The notes under the pieces were generated by a model. That model was not told the origin of the DNA. It searched no databases and worked only from the letters and a program-made list of their open reading frames with translations. A stretch of DNA of 64,000 nt from Pseudomonas sp. (GTDB taxonomy: Bacteria > Pseudomonadota > Gammaproteobacteria > Pseudomonadales > Pseudomonadaceae), in NCBI RefSeq assembly GCF_002796985.1, contig NZ_PEKX01000007.1, forward strand, positions 1,292,284 through 1,356,283, in the 5' to 3' direction. Made by a program: the position numbers and the translations under genes. Positions 60,866 to 64,000 of the stretch are shown in pieces (positions within the stretch are counted from its first letter, which is position 1; every line of letters begins with the position of its first letter).

Positions 60866-61789
60866 TTACTTCGCCTGGCCGGAAATGTTGTAGATGTAGC
60901 CGGCGAGAATATGCACTTTATCTTTGCCCAGGTATTGCTCCTGCGCCGGCATCTGACCCTGGCGGCCGTGGCGGATGGTCTGCTGCAGTTGCGCATAGCT
61001 CGAGCCGTAGATGAAGGCGCCCGGGTGGGTCAGGTCAGGCGCGCCCATCATCGGGTTGCCCTTGCCTTCCGGGCCGTGGCAGGCGACGCAGGTGGTGGCG
61101 AACAGCTTGCCACCATTGTCGACGTTGTCTGCGCTCACGCCCTCGGGCAGCTTGCGGCCGTCCAGGTTGGCGGTGATGAAAGCAGCTACGTCCTGCACGC
61201 CTTTGTCGCCCAGCACTTCACCCCAGGCCGGCATCGCGGCATGGCGGCCACCGAGGATGGTGGTCTCGATGTCCTGGGCGGTGCCGCCCCAGCGCCAGTC
61301 GCTGTCGGTCAGGTTCGGGAAGCCCTGGGCGCCCTTGGCGTCGGAGCCGTGGCAGATAGAGCAGTAGGTGGCGAAAAGGCGCTCGCCCATTTTCATGGCT
61401 TGCGGGTCTTTCGCGACTTCTTCCACTGGCATCGCAGCGTATTTGGCGAAGATCGGGCCATACTTCTCCTTGGCCAGTGCTTCTTCACGCTCCCATTGCT
61501 TGTCCTGGGTCCAGCCACCTTCGTAGCCCGGCAGGATGCCTTTCCAGGTGCCCAGGCCGGGGTACAGGACCAGGTAGCCGGCGGCGAACACGATGGTGCC
61601 GACGAACAGCAGGAACCACCATTTCGGCAGCGGGTTGTCGTACTCCTCAATGCCGTCGAAGGCGTGGCCCATGGTCTGGTCGGTGGTGTTCGAGGACTGC
61701 CCGCTGCGAGTGGCAAATACCAGCCACAGCAGGGCAATCAGCGAGCCGACGGTTAGAACGGTGATGTACAGACTCCAGAAGGTAGTCAT
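60866..61789 (-). CDS. ccoP2: cbb3 oxidase subunit CcoP2 (dihaem cytochrome c)
   Basis: The 307-residue homologue of CcoP1 has the same plan: two helices, then haem sites CSICH (~143) and CVACH (~234). It is shorter by 14 residues, mostly in the linker after LPGY. The start overlaps ccoQ2 (ATGA). Confidence 0.94.
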   Translation of the reverse strand: MTTFWSLYITVLTVGSLIALLWLVFATRSGQSSNTTDQTMGHAFDGIEEYDNPLPKWWFLLFVGTIVFAAGYLVLYPGLGTWKGILPGYEGGWTQDKQWEREEALAKEKYGPIFAKYAAMPVEEVAKDPQAMKMGERLFATYCSICHGSDAKGAQGFPNLTDSDWRWGGTAQDIETTILGGRHAAMPAWGEVLGDKGVQDVAAFITANLDGRKLPEGVSADNVDNGGKLFATTCVACHGPEGKGNPMMGAPDLTHPGAFIYGSSYAQLQQTIRHGRQGQMPAQEQYLGKDKVHILAGYIYNISGQAK

Positions 61790-61986
61790 GCGTTGTTGCT
61801 CCTAGAAGCTTGCTCTTGCTCAGCGTGCCGCTTGGCTACCGGGTCATCCGCGAAGGGCAGCAGCGCGTCTTCGTCGAAGCGCTCCTTGCGTTTGCCGCCG
61901 TAAGCCCAGAGCAGTACGCCGACGAAGGCAGCCATCACGATGACGGTGCCGAGGCCGCGGATGGTCCCGATATCCAAGGTTGTCAC
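61786..61986 (-). CDS. ccoQ2: cbb3 oxidase subunit CcoQ2
   Basis: The 66-residue homologue of CcoQ1 reads VTTLDIGTIRGLGT..., identical to CcoQ1 from KRKERFDEDALLPFADDPVAK onwards. No ATG is available at the equivalent place: the family Met is Leu (TTG at 61977). I use the GTG at 61986, which overlaps the ccoO2 stop (GTGA). Confidence 0.88.
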   Translation of the reverse strand: MTTLDIGTIRGLGTVIVMAAFVGVLLWAYGGKRKERFDEDALLPFADDPVAKRHAEQEQASRSNNA

Positions 61987-62591
61987 CGCTTGTTCTTGAT
62001 GGAGGTGCCGAGGACCTGCAGGTACGCGACGACCGCGTCCATTTCGGTCTTCCCTTTGACGGCGTCGCTGGCGCCAGCGATGTCGTCGTCCGTGTAGGGC
62101 ACGCCCATGACACGCATCACTTCCAGTTTCTTCGCCGTGTCCTTGCCGTCGAGCTGGTTTTCGACCAGCCAGGGGTAGGCGGGCATCTTCGATTCCGGCA
62201 CCACGTTGCGCGGGTTGTACAGGTGCGCACGGTGCCAGTCGTCCGAGTAGCGGCCGCCGACGCGGGCCAGGTCCGGGCCGGTACGCTTGGACCCCCACAG
62301 GAACGGGTGGTCCCAGACGCTTTCGCCGGCGACGGAGTAGTGGCCATAGCGCTCGGTCTCGGCGCGGAACGGACGGATCATCTGCGAGTGGCAGCCCACG
62401 CAGCCTTCGCGGATGTATACGTCACGGCCTTCCAGTTGCAGCGCGGTGTAGGGCTTCATGCCTTCCACCGGGGTGTTGGTGACATCCTGGAAGAACAGCG
62501 GAACGATCTGGGTCAGGCCGCCGATGCTGACGGCGACGGCCATGCACAGGGCCAGCAGGCCGACGTTTTTCTCGAGTACTTCGTGTTTCAT
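61983..62591 (-). CDS. ccoO2: cbb3 oxidase subunit CcoO2 (monohaem cytochrome c)
   Basis: The 202-residue protein is nearly the same as CcoO1, with haem site CVGCH and Met in ESKMPAYPWL. The start at 62591 lies 10 bases after the ccoN2 stop. Confidence 0.95.
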   Translation of the reverse strand: MKHEVLEKNVGLLALCMAVAVSIGGLTQIVPLFFQDVTNTPVEGMKPYTALQLEGRDVYIREGCVGCHSQMIRPFRAETERYGHYSVAGESVWDHPFLWGSKRTGPDLARVGGRYSDDWHRAHLYNPRNVVPESKMPAYPWLVENQLDGKDTAKKLEVMRVMGVPYTDDDIAGASDAVKGKTEMDAVVAYLQVLGTSIKNKR

Positions 62592-62601
62592 GTCGGTCTC
62601 C

Positions 62602-64000
62602 TCAGGCCATCTGCGCCGCGGCTTGCATTTCAGCCGGCTTGGCGGCCGCTACGGTACGCCAGGTGTTGTAGGCCATGACCAGCATGCCCAGCAGGAAGAT
62701 GGCGCCGCCGATCATCCGTACGATGAAGCCAGGGTGGCCGGCGGCCAGGGCTTCGACGAACGAGTAGGTGAGGGTGCCGTCGGAGTTCACTGCGCGCCAC
62801 ATCAGGCCCTGGGTGATGCCGTTGACCCACATGGAGGCGATGTACAGCACGGTGCCGATGGTGGCCAGCCAGAAGTGGGTGTTGATCAGGCCCACGCTGT
62901 GCATCTGCTCGCGACCGAAGATTTTCGGGATCATGTGGTACAGGGAGCCGATCGAAACCATGGCTACCCAGCCCAGAGCGCCGGCGTGTACGTGGCCGAT
63001 GGTCCAGTCGGTGTAGTGGGAGAGGGCGTTGACGGTCTTGATGGCCATCATCGGGCCTTCGAAGGTGGACATGCCGTAGAAGGCCAGGGATACCACCAGG
63101 AAGCGCAGGATCGGGTCGGTGCGCAGCTTATGCCAGGCGCCGGAGAGGGTCATCATGCCGTTGATCATGCCGCCCCAGCTCGGAGCCAGCAGGATCAGGG
63201 ACATCACCATGCCCAGCGATTGCGCCCAGTCCGGCAGCGCGGTGTAGTGCAGGTGGTGCGGACCAGCCCAGATGTAGACGGCGATCAGCGCCCAGAAGTG
63301 CACGATGGACAGGCGGTAGGAGTAGACCGGACGCTCGGCCTGCTTGGGCACGAAGTAGTACATCATCCCCAGGAAGCCGGCGGTCAGGAAGAAGCCCACG
63401 GCGTTGTGGCCGTACCACCACTGGATCATGGCGTCGGTGGCGCCCGAGTACAGCGAGTAGGACTTGGTCAGGCTGACCGGGATTTCCAGGTTGTTGACCA
63501 CGTGCAGGATCGCCACGGTCAGGATGAAACCGCCGAAGAACCAGTTACCCACATAGATGTGCTTGGTCTTGCGCTTCATCAGCGTGCCAAAGAAGACGAT
63601 GGCGTAGGAAACCCAGACGATGGTGATCAGGATGTCGATCGGCCACTCCAGCTCGGCGTACTCCTTGGAGGAGGTCATACCCAGCGGCAGGGTGATGGCG
63701 GCACACAGGATCACCAGCTGCCAACCCCAGAAGGTGAAGGAAGCGAGCGTGTCGGAGAACAGGCGGGTCTGGCAGGTACGCTGCACCGAGTAGTAGCTGG
63801 TGGCGAACAGTGCGCAGCCGCCGAAGGCGAAGATCACCGCATTGGTATGCAGCGGGCGCAGGCGCCCGAAGCTCGTCCACGGTAAGCCGAGGTTGAGATC
63901 CGGCCACACCAGTTGCGCGGCGATCAGGACACCGACGGCCATGCCGACGATCCCCCACACCACTGTCATAATGGCGAACTGGCGGACCACCTTATAGTTA
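62602..64000 (-). CDS. ccoN2: cbb3 oxidase catalytic subunit CcoN2 (5' end outside window)
   Basis: At least 465 residues are present. The sequence reads NYKVVRQF at the window edge, so about a dozen N-terminal residues and the promoter lie beyond base 64000. All His ligand motifs of CcoN1 are kept. It is the first gene of the second operon (ccoN2O2Q2P2). Any ANR box, known for cco2 in P. aeruginosa, would be outside the window. Confidence 0.94.
   Translation of the reverse strand, partial: NYKVVRQFAIMTVVWGIVGMAVGVLIAAQLVWPDLNLGLPWTSFGRLRPLHTNAVIFAFGGCALFATSYYSVQRTCQTRLFSDTLASFTFWGWQLVILCAAITLPLGMTSSKEYAELEWPIDILITIVWVSYAIVFFGTLMKRKTKHIYVGNWFFGGFILTVAILHVVNNLEIPVSLTKSYSLYSGATDAMIQWWYGHNAVGFFLTAGFLGMMYYFVPKQAERPVYSYRLSIVHFWALIAVYIWAGPHHLHYTALPDWAQSLGMVMSLILLAPSWGGMINGMMTLSGAWHKLRTDPILRFLVVSLAFYGMSTFEGPMMAIKTVNALSHYTDWTIGHVHAGALGWVAMVSIGSLYHMIPKIFGREQMHSVGLINTHFWLATIGTVLYIASMWVNGITQGLMWRAVNSDGTLTYSFVEALAAGHPGFIVRMIGGAIFLLGMLVMAYNTWRTVAAAKPAEMQAAAQMA

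Overview
The window is a high-GC bacterial chromosome segment that reads as a fluorescent-type Pseudomonas related to P. aeruginosa. The gene order purine-catabolic genes / guaD-xdhCBA / alkB / smc-zipA-ligA / ffs-dnaX-ybaB-recR / anr-hemN / ccoSIHG / tandem ccoNOQP matches, from memory, the P. aeruginosa PAO1 region around PA1513-PA1557. Many copies of a Pseudomonas REP element with GTAGGAGCGAGCTTGCTCGC arms lie between genes. Species cannot be fixed from this sequence alone.

Region 1 (1-11.4 kb) is a purine/ureide module. It holds the 3' end of a chemoreceptor, a urate/xanthine permease (NCS2), an operon puuE-uraD-allA-puuD on the minus strand, divergent hiuH, an unusual response-regulator/kinase fusion, an AzgA-like purine permease and a GntR/FadR-type regulator. 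Together these oxidise urate to 5-hydroxyisourate (PuuD, a membrane protein with a cytochrome c tail), then to OHCU, allantoin, allantoate and finally glyoxylate. Allantoicase is missing between allA and uraD. A palindrome of the form TTGTRTACAM precedes five transcription units here and probably is the operator of the GntR protein.

Region 2 (11.5-17.4 kb) is an accessory block bracketed by two variant REP pairs: a tripartite MFS efflux operon (EmrB-like, HlyD-like, NodT outer-membrane lipoprotein), a LysR regulator and a universal stress protein. Region 3 (17.5-25.6 kb) returns to purines: guanine deaminase, then xdhABC on the minus strand, followed by an AlkB alkane hydroxylase.

Region 4 (25.7-39.3 kb) is mostly housekeeping: a GntR regulator facing alkB, SMC, ZipA, DNA ligase, an HU-like protein, 4.5S RNA, DnaX, YbaB and RecR, plus a few small secreted or membrane proteins. 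Region 5 (39.4-49.9 kb) is accessory metabolism: acyl-CoA dehydrogenase, an AraC/OsmC pair, a DUF4242 protein with a methyltransferase, a Baeyer-Villiger-type monooxygenase with an SDR facing a TetR regulator across a strong operator, a GFA-family protein, a metal-dependent hydrolase, then apt and anr.

Region 6 (50.1-64 kb) is the microaerobic respiration block: hemN with an ANR box upstream, a TauE/DsbD-like membrane protein, ccoS, ccoI, ccoH, ccoG and two complete-looking cbb3 oxidase operons in tandem (the distal ccoN runs off the window end). ANR, HemN and the Cco assembly proteins serve the same low-oxygen programme. PuuD could feed electrons from urate into the cytochrome c pool that these oxidases drain.

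No tRNA, rRNA, CRISPR array, transposase or phage gene was found.
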